A DNA stretch of 64,000 nt from Leptospira terpstrae serovar Hualin str. LT 11-33 = ATCC 700639 (GTDB taxonomy: Bacteria; Spirochaetota; Leptospiria; Leptospirales; Leptospiraceae): NCBI RefSeq assembly GCF_000332495.1, contig NZ_AOGW02000009.1:186001-250000 (forward strand), in the 5' to 3' direction. This document shows positions 17,298 to 27,809 of this stretch, one piece after another (within the stretch, counting starts at the first letter, position 1; every line of letters starts with the position of its first letter). Made by a program: the position numbers and the translations under genes. The notes under the pieces are model-generated. The model had not been told where the DNA came from. It made no database searches and saw only the letters and a program-made list of their open reading frames with translations.

Positions 17298-18002
17298 ATG
17301 CTATCAAAATCGCAAGCTAGGGCGTTCTTTTTGGGAGGCACTTTCTTGTTCAGTGCTATCTTTGTGTTTCTCACTGTGGATACCTTGCGACAAACTGATT
17401 CCCGAACCAATGCACAAAACATCACTGAAGATGTCTTAAAGGGTAAAGAAATTTGGGAAAAAAACAATTGTATGGGATGCCATACTCTGTTAGGTGAAGG
17501 AGCATATTATGCACCGGATCTGACTAAGGTTGTCGAAAGGCGAGGAGCCACTTGGATTGATGTCTTTTTAGATGATCCACAAGCGATGTTTCCCGGAGAA
17601 CGAAAAATGGTGAAGTACAACTTTACTAAGGAAGAAAAAGGACAAGTCATTGCCTTTTTGGATTGGGTGGGTAAAATCGATGCCAATGGTTGGCCACCAA
17701 AACCAAATATTCCTATCGATTCTATTGTGACATCTCCTGCCCCACAAATAAAATCCAATGTTGTTGCCTTGTCCCAACCAGAAAAGTTTTCTCAACTTTG
17801 TGTCGCCTGTCATGCAGTAGGTGGAAAGGGAGGAAATGTAGGACCAGCACTTGATCACGTAGGTTCGAAATTTGATTCTGATTATCTCAATCGTTGGTTA
17901 TCAGATCCGCAGGCCATCAAACCGGGAACAAATATGCCTAAGTTGCCGTTAACTGATCCAGAAAGAAAAGATATCGTTACCTATCTTTCTGCGTTGAAAT
18001 AA
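17298..18002 (+). CDS. norC: nitric oxide reductase subunit C with an extra cytochrome c domain
   Basis: The membrane-anchored c-type cytochrome subunit of nitric oxide reductase (2 NO to N2O). Residues 1-30 hold the membrane anchor (AFFLGGTFLFSAIFVFLTVDTL). The canonical NorC domain follows with haem site CMGCH (Cys58, Cys61, His62) in NNCMGCHTLLGEGAYYAPDL and the terminal WVGKIDANGWPPK. NorC normally ends there at about 150 residues. Here about 85 more residues form a second cytochrome c domain with CVACH (Cys168, Cys171, His172) and a distal GTNMPKL methionine. The gene is 9 bases upstream of norB and is preceded by an FNR/DNR-type promoter. AGGAGGC-like AATAGGAGGCAAGG lies just before the ATG. 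Confidence 0.93.
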   Translation: MLSKSQARAFFLGGTFLFSAIFVFLTVDTLRQTDSRTNAQNITEDVLKGKEIWEKNNCMGCHTLLGEGAYYAPDLTKVVERRGATWIDVFLDDPQAMFPGERKMVKYNFTKEEKGQVIAFLDWVGKIDANGWPPKPNIPIDSIVTSPAPQIKSNVVALSQPEKFSQLCVACHAVGGKGGNVGPALDHVGSKFDSDYLNRWLSDPQAIKPGTNMPKLPLTDPERKDIVTYLSALK

Positions 18003-18011
18003 GGAGAAACA

Positions 18012-19361
18012 ATGAGATTCCAATCACAAAAGGTAGCATATTGGTTCTTTGCAACTTGTATGTTACTCTTATCTTTACAAATCGTATATGGTTTCATTAT
18101 GGGTTTTGCTCGTATCGGAATGGATGGATTACATGATTACATACCATTCAATACCGCACGTGCTACACATACAAACTTACTCGTTGTATGGTTGTTAACT
18201 GGTTTTATGGGAGCTGCTTATTACATCATTCCAGAAGAATCAGACAGAGAGTTGTATAGTGTCAAACTTGCCTACATCCAACTTATTTCCTGGGTAGTTG
18301 TTGGGGTAATTGCCATAATTGGATTTCACTTCAATTGGTGGGAAGGACGTAAGTTTTTAGAAATTCCTAGACCGCTTGACTATTTAGTTGTTGTGAATGT
18401 TCTAACATTTTTGTTTAACATAGCCATGACCATTTGGGAAGCCAAAAAAAGAAGTACAACACAACTTGTTCTTTTCTTTGGTTTATTATGTGCCGCCTTA
18501 CTCTACTTACCTGGTATGATTTACTTCGACAACCAAACTTTGGACTCCTACTTTCGATGGTGGGTAGTACATCTTTGGGTGGAAGGAGTATGGGAACTGA
18601 TTATGGGTGGTATCCTTGCTTTTTTACTGATCAAACTCACGGGAGTGGATAGAGAAGTAATCGAAAAATGGCTTTATGTAGTTGTGGGTTTAACTTTCCT
18701 ATCTGGAATTTTAGGAACAGGTCACCACTACTATTGGATTGGAACACCAAAGTATTGGCTTATGGTCGGTGGTATTTTTTCTGCCTTAGAACCTCTTGCT
18801 TTCCTTGGTATGGCAATCTGGGCACTCAATATGTATCGCAAAAAAGGAAAAAACCATCCGAATAAAATTGCACTCTATTGGACACTCGGAAGTGCAATGA
18901 TGTCGTTTATTGGTGCTGGTTTTCTTGGTTTTGCTCATACTTGGCCTGCGGTTAACCAATGGACACATGGAACACTGATCACTGCGATGCATGGACATCT
19001 TGCTTTTTGGGGAGCCTACGCCATGTTAGTGTTAGCTGTTATATCCTATGCAATGCCTAACCTTACGGGTAGAAAACTTTTTACAGGAATGTCGGGTTAT
19101 TTAGCATTCTGGGCATCCAATATTGGAATGTTAGGAATGACTGGGGCACTTGCAGTGGCTGGGATCGCTCAAGTGTATCTAGAACGTAAATTGGGTATGG
19201 ACTTTTTGGTGGTTCAAAAAGAAATTGAATTCCATTTTGTCGGAATGTTACTTGCGGCTACGCTCTTTACTGTTGGGATCACATATTTTATCGTAGATTT
19301 CATTCGTCATGGTCTTCCATCGAATGAAGCACTCGGTAAGAATGTTGGTGACCTCGATTAA
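18012..19361 (+). CDS. norB: nitric oxide reductase subunit B
   Basis: The 449-residue catalytic subunit with twelve membrane helices, holding low-spin haem b and the haem b3-FeB centre. Ligand regions visible are TARATHTNLLVVWLL (first haem histidine), the WVEGVWELIMGG glutamate, GTGHHYYWIG with the FeB histidine pair, and MHGHLAFWGAYAM. It lacks the fused quinol-oxidase N-terminal domain of qNor (about 760 residues), so it is a cytochrome-c-dependent cNor that needs NorC. It is expressed in the norCBQD operon, nine bases after norC and three before norQ. Confidence 0.95.
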   Translation: MRFQSQKVAYWFFATCMLLLSLQIVYGFIMGFARIGMDGLHDYIPFNTARATHTNLLVVWLLTGFMGAAYYIIPEESDRELYSVKLAYIQLISWVVVGVIAIIGFHFNWWEGRKFLEIPRPLDYLVVVNVLTFLFNIAMTIWEAKKRSTTQLVLFFGLLCAALLYLPGMIYFDNQTLDSYFRWWVVHLWVEGVWELIMGGILAFLLIKLTGVDREVIEKWLYVVVGLTFLSGILGTGHHYYWIGTPKYWLMVGGIFSALEPLAFLGMAIWALNMYRKKGKNHPNKIALYWTLGSAMMSFIGAGFLGFAHTWPAVNQWTHGTLITAMHGHLAFWGAYAMLVLAVISYAMPNLTGRKLFTGMSGYLAFWASNIGMLGMTGALAVAGIAQVYLERKLGMDFLVVQKEIEFHFVGMLLAATLFTVGITYFIVDFIRHGLPSNEALGKNVGDLD

Positions 19362-19364
19362 TTT

Positions 19365-20147
19365 ATGTTAACGACGAAAGCACCCTATTACGAACCAATC
19401 GGTAAGGAAATAGAAATCTTTCAAATGGCGGCAGAGAATTCTCTGCCGCTTTTGTTGAAAGGGCCTACTGGATCTGGTAAATCTCGTTTTTTAGAGTATA
19501 TGGCTCATTCGATGGGACGTAGACTCATCACTATTTTGTGTAATGATGAAACATCTTCAGTGGATTTAGTGGGTAGATTTTTAGTGAAAGGAGCAGATAC
19601 CATTTGGATGGATGGTCCCTTAACCACTGGTGTCAAGGAAGGTGCCATTGTGTATTTGGATGAGATTGCAGAAGCAAGACCAGATACACTTGTAACGATC
19701 CATTCTCTAACCGACCATCGGCGCACATTATTTCTGGAAAGAAAAAATGAAGAAATCATCGCACATCCAGATTTTTTACTAGTAGCTTCTTATAACCCTG
19801 GATACCAAAGAGGATTTAAAGAACTTAAGCCATCCACTAAACAAAGATTTTTGGGAATGGATTTTCCTTATCCCAAAGCTTCTGTAGAAGAAAAAATCAT
19901 AATTGGTGAAACAGGAATCGGTGAGACAATTGCTAAAAAATTAGTTCAATTCGCTGGACTAGTCAGAAACAAGCAAGAGTTAGGTTTGGCTGAAACTGTT
20001 TCGACAAGATTACTTGTCTCATGTGCTAAATTGATTTCGAAAGGCCTCCCCTCGCGTCTTGCCGGAAGAACTGCCATCATCTTACCTTTGTCTGATGACT
20101 TAGATACAGTTGCTGCCTTACAAGACAGCTTTGATCTAATCTTTTAG
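19365..20147 (+). CDS. norQ: NorQ/CbbQ-type MoxR AAA ATPase
   Basis: A 260-residue AAA+ ATPase needed for activation or assembly of nitric oxide reductase. Walker A is GPTGSGKSRFLEYMA (about residues 34-48), Walker B is AIVYLDEIAEARPDT, and VASYNPGYQRGFKELKPSTKQRF matches the NorQ/NirQ/CbbQ group with its sensor-1 and arginine-rich segment. NorQ works with the VWA protein NorD, encoded next. The ATG at 19365 lies three bases after the norB stop. Confidence 0.93.
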   Translation: MLTTKAPYYEPIGKEIEIFQMAAENSLPLLLKGPTGSGKSRFLEYMAHSMGRRLITILCNDETSSVDLVGRFLVKGADTIWMDGPLTTGVKEGAIVYLDEIAEARPDTLVTIHSLTDHRRTLFLERKNEEIIAHPDFLLVASYNPGYQRGFKELKPSTKQRFLGMDFPYPKASVEEKIIIGETGIGETIAKKLVQFAGLVRNKQELGLAETVSTRLLVSCAKLISKGLPSRLAGRTAIILPLSDDLDTVAALQDSFDLIF

Positions 20148-20156
20148 GATTTTACG

Positions 20157-21908
20157 TTGGAATGGGATCAGTTCGTATTTTACCAAGGTCATAAACTTTG
20201 GAAAAAAATTCGCAAAAAACTAACACCTCCGAATCCATATTATGGATATGAATTAAAATCCGAAGAAGTTAGAATCATTCGGTACTTACAAACATTAAAG
20301 AAAGAACCAGTCAGTTTGATTTTTGGTGGAGAATTTATTTCCCTTGGTCAAAACTTTTTGAAATTTCCTGAAGTGGTGCATTGGTTTGTATCTGAATCAA
20401 TTTCTAAAAAATTTGTTCGGATTCTCCTTGCATATCTTTCTTTTCTTTCTGACCTTATGCAAGATTACAAACTTAGAAATGGAGTCACCTCTGTTTCTAG
20501 TGTGAATTTTTTTGATTCCTTTCGGATGTTTTTAAAAAAGTTTCCGGGTACCAAAGTAGATTGGAAGGATATACGAAAAGAAAGATTAGCGATTCGTAAA
20601 AAAGACCAAACACAATATAAAAAAATTAATTCTATCCTGCTTAATGCTAAAACTTCCGTAAACGAAACAAGACAAATCATTCCAATGGGAAAAGACTTTG
20701 TATCCCAAGCGAATAAACAAAAAATCCAATCGAAAGAATCAAAACAGAAATTGGATCCAAATGATGCGGAACTACTCGAAGTTGATGAGAAAAAAATAGA
20801 AGAGTATACTTTGGGTCACAATTTTGAAAAAATCGAAACAGTAGAAGAGTTTGATGGGCAATGGAGAGATATTGATGGAGAAGAAGATATGGAAGAAGAG
20901 GAGGCTTTGCAAGAGCTAAATCTTAAACATATCATTAGAACTGAAGACCCAGTGCATACAACACGGACTAGCGAATCCGGATCAGGTACCTTATTAGAAA
21001 TTTCTGATTTTAGCAAGGAAGGAAAACATTTTACATACCCAGAGTGGGATTATAAACTAAAAAATTATAAGCCAAACTATTGTTCTGTAGTCGAAGAGTT
21101 CCCTAACCAAACTGATTTTAGTTATTCTAAACAGGTATTAGAAAAACAACATACTCACTTAGTACAATTAAAAAAGAAGATGATGGCACTCCTAAATCAA
21201 ACTCGAATCAAAAAACGTTTGGTTGCAGGGGCTGATATTGACTTAGATGCATTGGTAGATCGGTATGCAGATCTAAAGGCTAAAATAACTCCATCGGAAA
21301 CGATATACATGAATCCCATTCAGGATGTATCCGATATGGTTCTTTATTTTCTTGTCGACTTAAGTTTATCGACTGACTCATGGATTCAAGATCATAGGGT
21401 TTTGGATGTCGAAAGGGAGAGCCTACTTTTGTTTTCTGAATGTTTGGAAGATCTAAAAATTCCCTTTGGGATAGCAGGTTTTTATTCTCGAACTCGTAAC
21501 TTTAATCAATTTATCCATATAAAGAAATTATCAGAATCTTGGACGGTTGCAAGAGATCGTTTAGGTCCTCTTAGCCCAAAGGGTTACACTCGAGTTGGTC
21601 CTTCACTTCGTCATACAAATTCCATACTCAAGGATACCTCATTCAAACAAAAATGGATCATTTTGATCACAGATGCTCGCCCCAATGACTACGATCAGTA
21701 TGAAGGTAAATACGGTATCGAAGATGTAAATAAAGCAGTCGGCGAATGTTTGTTAAATGGAATTCAGGTATATACTTTGGCAATCGGAACAGAAGAAAAA
21801 CCAACGATACCTGCAATGATGCGAAATGCTAGTTATCAAATGTTGTTTCATCCGGAAAGGCTCCTCGATTCTTTGCAAGAATTCTTTCGAAGAGCCATAA
21901 GAGTATAA
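20157..21908 (+). CDS. norD: NorD-like VWA-domain protein
   Basis: A 583-residue soluble protein. Its N-terminal two-thirds is helical and charged, with a strongly acidic stretch at about 205-260. The C-terminal third is a von Willebrand A domain beginning VLYFLVDLSLSTDSW (a variant D-x-S-x-S metal site), followed by GYTRVGPSLRHTNSILKD and WIILITDARPNDYDQY. This is the NorD/CbbO layout, the partner of NorQ in inserting or activating the non-haem iron of NorB. Start is TTG 20157, ten bases after norQ; no in-frame ATG lies near. It ends seven bases from the convergent nnrS gene. Confidence 0.88.
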   Translation: MEWDQFVFYQGHKLWKKIRKKLTPPNPYYGYELKSEEVRIIRYLQTLKKEPVSLIFGGEFISLGQNFLKFPEVVHWFVSESISKKFVRILLAYLSFLSDLMQDYKLRNGVTSVSSVNFFDSFRMFLKKFPGTKVDWKDIRKERLAIRKKDQTQYKKINSILLNAKTSVNETRQIIPMGKDFVSQANKQKIQSKESKQKLDPNDAELLEVDEKKIEEYTLGHNFEKIETVEEFDGQWRDIDGEEDMEEEEALQELNLKHIIRTEDPVHTTRTSESGSGTLLEISDFSKEGKHFTYPEWDYKLKNYKPNYCSVVEEFPNQTDFSYSKQVLEKQHTHLVQLKKKMMALLNQTRIKKRLVAGADIDLDALVDRYADLKAKITPSETIYMNPIQDVSDMVLYFLVDLSLSTDSWIQDHRVLDVERESLLLFSECLEDLKIPFGIAGFYSRTRNFNQFIHIKKLSESWTVARDRLGPLSPKGYTRVGPSLRHTNSILKDTSFKQKWIILITDARPNDYDQYEGKYGIEDVNKAVGECLLNGIQVYTLAIGTEEKPTIPAMMRNASYQMLFHPERLLDSLQEFFRRAIRV

Positions 21909-21915
21909 ATCCTTG

Positions 21916-23142
21916 TTAGGAAGGTTTGCCGTCAGGTCTTGGGCTAAATAAAATTTTTGTATATTGCAACAAAAATAGCAAAAAGGAAAGAACCCAAATC
22001 ATACCTGATAGGTGGTATGCATACTTGTATTCTCCCATCAATGGAAAGAACACTCGAATCACAACTGCAATATTAAGAATGATATAAGCAAATACGGTGA
22101 GAGGAGAGGCAATAATACTTCTTCCTGTATGTCCTAAACTCACTCTTGTGATCATTCCATAGATAAATACTCCAATTCCGCCGACAGTCAAACTATGGAT
22201 TGCTGAGGAGATAGGGAAGTATCCTAATTCTGCTAAACTATATAATAAAAATCCTATAGAAACCCAAAAATAACCCATATATAAAATCCATAAGATGGGT
22301 TTTTTATAAGACTTCCAGGGTTTCCAGGAAAGAAAACGGATACTATTAGTCAAAAATAAAGAAAAACAGATTAAAAAAGATATAATCAATATTCCTGAAA
22401 CTATATTAAATTTAGTGAAATCAATGTTAGTTGCAATACCTTGTATAGAAAAAACTTGGATCAGTTTAAAAAGATAGAAAGTAAATGGTAAATAAAGGAC
22501 AACAGATTCTATTTTAGGAATTCTTTTGAAGGAATAACCTGGAATGACAACTCCAGAAAAGAAAGGAACTACACGTCCTCCAATGATCAAAATCAAAAAT
22601 AAGATTACGAATATACTGAGGTGGATGAATGATAAAGTTTGTTCAGGTTCTATAACGGAACGTGCGGAAAGACCACTGAACAAATGAAAGACAGTAAATA
22701 ATGCATAGTGAAATACAATGGGTCTGTTGTGGTTTTGTGTCGGAACCATAAGTTTTGGAACTAACAAATAAATGACAAAAAGATCAGAGCTAATATCTAG
22801 TCCAAAAGATAAATAGGAAGGAAATCCAAGTGGATACATGGAAAATCTTCCTAAGAACCAAAAGAGGAGTAGGAAAAATAGATTTTTTCCTTTTAAGATA
22901 CTAGAGTTTGTCCAATTTTGCACAGCGGTAAATAGAAAACCGAGTACAATTGCTTTGGAAAAACCAAAGACCATTTCATAGGAATGCCAATGGATAGAAT
23001 TTATATTGATTGGGTTACTTACTGTATTCGAAAGTACTAATAACCAAAATCCAATGACAAAAATGCCATAAATAGAGCCGAACCAAAAAAAAGGTCGGAA
23101 TGCAGTATTCCACAAACTTAACTGAAAAAATGAATTCTTCAT
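21916..23142 (-). CDS. nnrS: NnrS-family haem-copper membrane protein
   Basis: A 408-residue protein with about twelve membrane helices. The N-terminus shows NTAFRPFFWFGSIYGIF and the diagnostic HWHSYEMVFGFSKAIVLGFL with TAVQNWT after it, where NnrS histidines bind haem and copper. Other conserved points are GGRVVPFFSGVVIPG and the late GGIGVFIYGMITRVSLGHTGR. NnrS relieves nitrosative stress, protecting cells from NO-derived iron-nitrosyl species. It has its own FNR/DNR box 33 bases before the ATG. Confidence 0.92.
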   Translation of the reverse strand: MKNSFFQLSLWNTAFRPFFWFGSIYGIFVIGFWLLVLSNTVSNPININSIHWHSYEMVFGFSKAIVLGFLFTAVQNWTNSSILKGKNLFFLLLFWFLGRFSMYPLGFPSYLSFGLDISSDLFVIYLLVPKLMVPTQNHNRPIVFHYALFTVFHLFSGLSARSVIEPEQTLSFIHLSIFVILFLILIIGGRVVPFFSGVVIPGYSFKRIPKIESVVLYLPFTFYLFKLIQVFSIQGIATNIDFTKFNIVSGILIISFLICFSLFLTNSIRFLSWKPWKSYKKPILWILYMGYFWVSIGFLLYSLAELGYFPISSAIHSLTVGGIGVFIYGMITRVSLGHTGRSIIASPLTVFAYIILNIAVVIRVFFPLMGEYKYAYHLSGMIWVLSFLLFLLQYTKILFSPRPDGKPS

Positions 23143-23175
23143 ACTATGAGACTAATTGAAATTAGAATCATTTCA

Positions 23176-23189
23176 TTGATTCAAATCAA
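23176..23189 (-). promoter_or_regulatory. FNR/DNR box upstream of nnrS
   Basis: TTGAT-TCAA-ATCAA is a perfect match to the FNR/DNR consensus. It lies between the stop of the Crp/Fnr gene (23193) and the nnrS start (23142), with its centre about 40 bases before the nnrS ATG. So nnrS can be transcribed independently under NO control. I could not place a convincing -10. Confidence 0.75.
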
Positions 23190-23192
23190 GAA

Positions 23193-23819
23193 CTATGCTA
23201 AAATTTTAAGTAATCCCTCTTTGTCCAATATGGAGATTTCTCCCTTTTGGGTGTCAATGAGTCCTTGGTCTTTTAGTTGTTTTAGGATTCTGGAGAATGT
23301 TTCCGGTCTTAAGTAAAGCAGAGATGCCATTTGAGTTTGTTTCAGTGCAAGCGAGTCTGGTGTTCCATAGAATAAAAAATGAGCTACCCTTTGCATTGCA
23401 TCCATCGTTAGGCCACGGTTGATCGCCAAATTTAAGGTCTCAATTTTGTTCATGAGTGAATGCATTAAAATATGATTGAGTTCTATATTTTTATGAATAC
23501 GACTCTGTACTTCTGTGAGTGGCATTCTTAGGATTGTGCTATTTTTTGTGAACCTTCCCGAAGCAGGATAAGGAATTCCTTGGATGACTGCCCATTCAGC
23601 TATGATACTTACGGGACGAAAGAAAGTTAAAGTCACTTCATTCATGTTTCCATCGTACTTAAAAACTTGTAAGTCTCCCGTGACAAGTAAATCCATATAG
23701 GCAACATTGTCTCCGCCATGGAATAAAAATTCATCCTTTGAAAAAGATAACTCTTGGCATCCTTCAAAAGCTTTCATTAATGATTCAGGATTTGGTTTTG
23801 TAAGATACTTTATAATCAT
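23193..23819 (-). CDS. Crp/Fnr-family regulator, DNR/NnrR-like
   Basis: A 208-residue transcription factor with an N-terminal cyclic-nucleotide-binding-type beta barrel (about 15-120), a dimer helix (NHILMHSLMNKIETLNLAIN) and a C-terminal winged HTH (about 150-200). The recognition helix contains Glu173, Ser176 and Arg177 (PETFSR), the E-x-x-S-R signature of proteins that read TTGAT half-sites. It has a single cysteine (Cys21), so it cannot hold an FNR-type 4Fe-4S cluster. DNR-type haem-based NO sensing is the better guess. It lies 14 bases after the pseudokinase gene in the same run, and next to nnrS and the nor genes, whose promoters contain matching boxes. Confidence 0.85.
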   Translation of the reverse strand: MIIKYLTKPNPESLMKAFEGCQELSFSKDEFLFHGGDNVAYMDLLVTGDLQVFKYDGNMNEVTLTFFRPVSIIAEWAVIQGIPYPASGRFTKNSTILRMPLTEVQSRIHKNIELNHILMHSLMNKIETLNLAINRGLTMDAMQRVAHFLFYGTPDSLALKQTQMASLLYLRPETFSRILKQLKDQGLIDTQKGEISILDKEGLLKILA

Positions 23820-23833
23820 GAAAAGTTATGAAA

Positions 23834-25831
23834 TTATTTTTTCTTTTTAAAGTTCGGGATTTTAATTTCCGTTTCCTTTAGAAATTTCCAAAAACGCTTT
23901 AAAGTAACTTTCCAATCTTCTTTTTGAGGTTTTATCGTGGAGGATTGTGCGTTGTTTTGCGATTCCTTCACTGGTTCTAGTTCGGAAACGGGAACAATCG
24001 CCGCAATTCCTAAGTCAATTTTGAGATATTTCTTTTTAATGATTTTGAAATCAATTTTTGCACCTAATAGGCGTACTATTTCTAGTATAATTGCCCATTT
24101 TACTTTTACTGGAGTTAAGGTGTTGTAGTTTTCCACTAAATCGCTAAATAATCTTTGAGATACTTTGGGATTACTGTGAAAAAGTAAAAAACGGAAATGA
24201 ACATTTCCTCTTAAGTCTTGTGTAATGATTAAATCATTATGATTGAACTCTTTAAATGGAGGAAAATCAACTAATCGAACTACAACAGAGTTAATTAAAT
24301 CTAAACTATTGTGGATTTCTGTCTCAGGATTAACTTTTATTGAGTAAGTTATATCATCTTCTGGAATAACTTCATTAATGAAGGAGATGAAGTTCACTTG
24401 TTCTTTAAAAGGTACTTCTTTGAGGACTTCCAATCTTGAAAGTTCGATGATATCATCCATTACATTGTCAATCGATGATTGAACTTCTATTACCTCTTTG
24501 ACTAAATTTTTATCCTTAGTTTTTTGAGTAGATTCTCGGTAAGATATTAGTTTGTCTTTCATCGATTTCAGAGGACCTGAAATCATAGCGTCCATATAAT
24601 AAAAAATCTTTTCACGTAAAGAATCTGCTTCTTTCAATCTTTCGTAACGATTCTGAAGTTTTCGCTTCATAATCAGAAATTGGAAACGTAGCGCTAGTGT
24701 CATTAAAATCAAATAGACCAAAAAACTTGTTTCGAGAGAGGAGGGAGAGTTTAGGTATCCTCTTTCAATTAATATCTCTTTTAAAATAGAATAAAGTAAG
24801 TAAACAAGAGCCAGCAAGTGAATCGCGGACCCTCTTTTTTGATCTCTAAATTTTATGAAAGTTACATAGATTGCATAAACGATAACAGCTAATAAATGGA
24901 TATCCCAATAACCTATAAAATTATACCAGAATACGGGGCTGTGGACTATAGCAAAAACTGCAATAAAGAAAAACTGAGTAAAGAGATACAACCTCTGGTA
25001 TTTGAATGGCTTTAATTCAAAAAAATCCTGAATGAATTTAATAAATCCATAAGGTAAAATTAGTAAAAATGAATACTCGATAAACTTTAGAATTGTGAAT
25101 TGGTCTATTAAAAAGAATCGAACTTCGTTTTTTGATAATTCATAAGCTGAGAAAATAAGCGCTAATATACTGAAACTAAAGTATTCTTTTTTATCTCTTA
25201 GATTAAAAAAGTTAATAAAGAAAAATAAAGCAATGAAGAGATAAAAACCAACAAAGATAAGTTCTACGAGAGAATCATATAGATTGCCATTTAATGCTTC
25301 TTCGTAAGTGACAATTCGGATTGGCCCGGTGATAATTCCTGCAGATGTGGATAGAGAGGAATTAATTTTTACTATTAGAACATTTTCTCCATCTAACAAT
25401 AAGTCGTGAGGGATAGGGTAAATCCTGGGTCTACCAAATGCAAACTCATCTGGGTCTTTTCCAAATGCAGAATTATTTTTACCAATCAGTACTCCGTTGA
25501 TAAATACTTCATCTGATTCGTAGATTTTTCCCAGTTGTAATGCTAAAGACTTTTGGTGTTGTTCTGTAGTAATATCAAAACTCTTTCTAACCCAAATGGA
25601 TCCACGATAACTTCTATTTAAATTTCGAAAGTTACTGGGAACTGTTGTGATATCTAAGTTGTTTGCGTTAAATTCATTGCTTAGGATATCTGCATTATCA
25701 TTAAAATAAATTCCCCAATCATCACCATCTAAACGTAATACAACAGTGTTTTCGACAGTGGAACGAGAACAATCAGAAAGGAAGAAAAAGAAGGATAATA
25801 TTAAGATTCGTTTGAATGTAAGGGATTTCAT
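23834..25831 (-). CDS. 7TMR-DISM sensor lipoprotein with degenerate kinase-like domain
   Basis: A 665-residue membrane receptor. A signal with a lipobox-like FFLSDC (Cys about 21) precedes a periplasmic 7TMR-DISM extracellular domain (about 40-180, RGSIWVRKSFDI and IYESDEVFINGVLIGK). Seven membrane helices (about 185-390) and a coiled coil follow. The dimerisation region reads YYMDAMISGPLKSM where histidine kinases have the SHELRTPL box, so the phospho-acceptor is gone. The following ATPase-like region has no N, G1 or G2 box. It should therefore be a non-catalytic receptor or scaffold. It overlaps the upstream sensor gene by four bases (ATGA). Confidence 0.8.
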   Translation of the reverse strand: MKSLTFKRILILSFFFFLSDCSRSTVENTVVLRLDGDDWGIYFNDNADILSNEFNANNLDITTVPSNFRNLNRSYRGSIWVRKSFDITTEQHQKSLALQLGKIYESDEVFINGVLIGKNNSAFGKDPDEFAFGRPRIYPIPHDLLLDGENVLIVKINSSLSTSAGIITGPIRIVTYEEALNGNLYDSLVELIFVGFYLFIALFFFINFFNLRDKKEYFSFSILALIFSAYELSKNEVRFFLIDQFTILKFIEYSFLLILPYGFIKFIQDFFELKPFKYQRLYLFTQFFFIAVFAIVHSPVFWYNFIGYWDIHLLAVIVYAIYVTFIKFRDQKRGSAIHLLALVYLLYSILKEILIERGYLNSPSSLETSFLVYLILMTLALRFQFLIMKRKLQNRYERLKEADSLREKIFYYMDAMISGPLKSMKDKLISYRESTQKTKDKNLVKEVIEVQSSIDNVMDDIIELSRLEVLKEVPFKEQVNFISFINEVIPEDDITYSIKVNPETEIHNSLDLINSVVVRLVDFPPFKEFNHNDLIITQDLRGNVHFRFLLFHSNPKVSQRLFSDLVENYNTLTPVKVKWAIILEIVRLLGAKIDFKIIKKKYLKIDLGIAAIVPVSELEPVKESQNNAQSSTIKPQKEDWKVTLKRFWKFLKETEIKIPNFKKKK

Positions 25832-27809
25832 TTATTAGGTTTCTCCGGGATACGAATTGTGAATTTGGCTCCCATACCTTCGCTTGATTTTAAACTTACA
25901 GTTCCACCGAGAAATTTAGCCGTAGCCTCTACTAAAGTGAGTCCAATTCCAGCTCCAGGGATTTCATTTTTTTTATCACGGTATCCGCGAACGAACTTTT
26001 GAAAGATAGTTTCCATTTCTAATTGGCTTAGGCCCATACCTTCATCCATAACAATGAGTTGGTGAAAGCCATCGCGATTGAAAAATTCTATACTGATGTC
26101 TGTCTTTGGGTCAGTGTATTGGTAGGCATTTTCTACCAAGTTTCTTAAAATACAAAAGAGTAATTCTTTAGGAAAATAAATCTCCAAGTCATTTGGTTTT
26201 ACTTCAATTGAAGTTGTTTTTCTATGTTGTTCCAAATGGTTTTCAACACTGGATACACAATTTCGAATTAACTCTGCTACAGAGAATGTTTCATAAAAAG
26301 GAATATATGTTCTATCTTCTAATTTACGTAATAGAATTGCTTCTTCTACCATATAACTCATATAGGAAATATGATCTTCTGCTTGTTTTATGGGATCTAA
26401 CTCATGTTTTGATCCTAATTTAGTTTTGGCCTTCTTTTTTGGGGCAGATTTTGTAGATACTTTCGTTTGTTCTTTGGAATTGTTTTTAGCAGAGTTTGTA
26501 GATATATTGTCGATTGCCTTTTTGATTTTTTCCATTCCTGATTTGAATTCAGAGGATAAATTGATCAAAAATCCTGTTTTAACTCTTTCCATTTGGATTA
26601 ATTCTTTTTCTTGTTCGATAAAGTTTTCTAAACCCAAAACTATATCGTTTGAAAGTTGGATTGAAATCATAACAAGGAATATCAAAAATCCTAAATATAA
26701 AGTTCCTGGCATGGAAATGATTTCTAAGGCAGAAAGACTATCGATTAGGATCGTTGGCAATAAAGAAGCGATCCCAATTAGAATGTATTTTACCTTCGCA
26801 ATGTTTGCTTTGCCATTGTTTACAAATAGGTAAATGACAAGTCCCATCGCTACTGGTAACGCATAATTAAAAAGAGCGATGACTAAGATCCAAGTTTTAG
26901 GTGTTCTAAAAAACAAAGTAATCACAAATAAAGCAAAAAGAAATACTTCATATACTAGTAGCACTACATTTCGCTTCATCTTTAAATACTGGTGCATGAA
27001 GTTGATAAAAAATACAGGAAGGCAGATAAGAACTAAAAGCTCCGAAACATAAGACCAAGTAAAACTTTCAAATAAAATATCGCGATGTTGCGTACGGATC
27101 AGAACATAGATTCCCATAAAAATGGAGAATAGGGCAAAGAAAAAGTTCTCTCCTGCTCGGCCACGGACTATGGAACCTACTAAAAAATAAATCCCCATAA
27201 ATATGAAGACATAGCCGCAAACCATTGCAAATGCTTCTTTTGAAAAAACAGTTTCACGTAATAAACGTTCTTTGGCAATTGTGGGTGCTTCTTTTAGTCC
27301 ATTTAGATTGGTTGCTGCATAAATGCGAATCGCCATTACGTTCAAACCTGGTTTGAGAAGGTGAGTGGGTAATGAATAAATTCGAATTTTTTGGAAGTCT
27401 ACTTCCATTTTTGGTAAAACAGTACCAGTTTTATCAATGAGGATTCCATTTAGATAAAACTCATCAATATCGCGAATCCGACCGAGTTGGATGGCAATGG
27501 GCTCTACAGGAGTAGTATAATTATCTGGTAAATAAAAAGAACATCGATACCAGTGATACCCTGTTAGGTTTTCAGTTTTCGAAATTCCATAATCAGGAAC
27601 AGATCGTTTGACCCAAAATGATTCTTCAACTGATTCATCTCGCCAATCTAAGTTGTCACCTTTTCTAAATAACCAATCTGTTTTTAAAACTACTGGCCTT
27701 TCGAAGGAAGTGATCATAGTTCCACAAGGTTCTGCCGCCAAACTGAAAACAGTTGGCAACAAAACAAATGCGAACCCGAAAACGAGCTGGTAAATACGGG
27801 TTTTCGAAA

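Noticed and set aside
26390..26833. 147-codon plus-strand open frame
   Set aside because: It lies wholly antisense to the 7TM histidine-kinase-like gene and has no domain.
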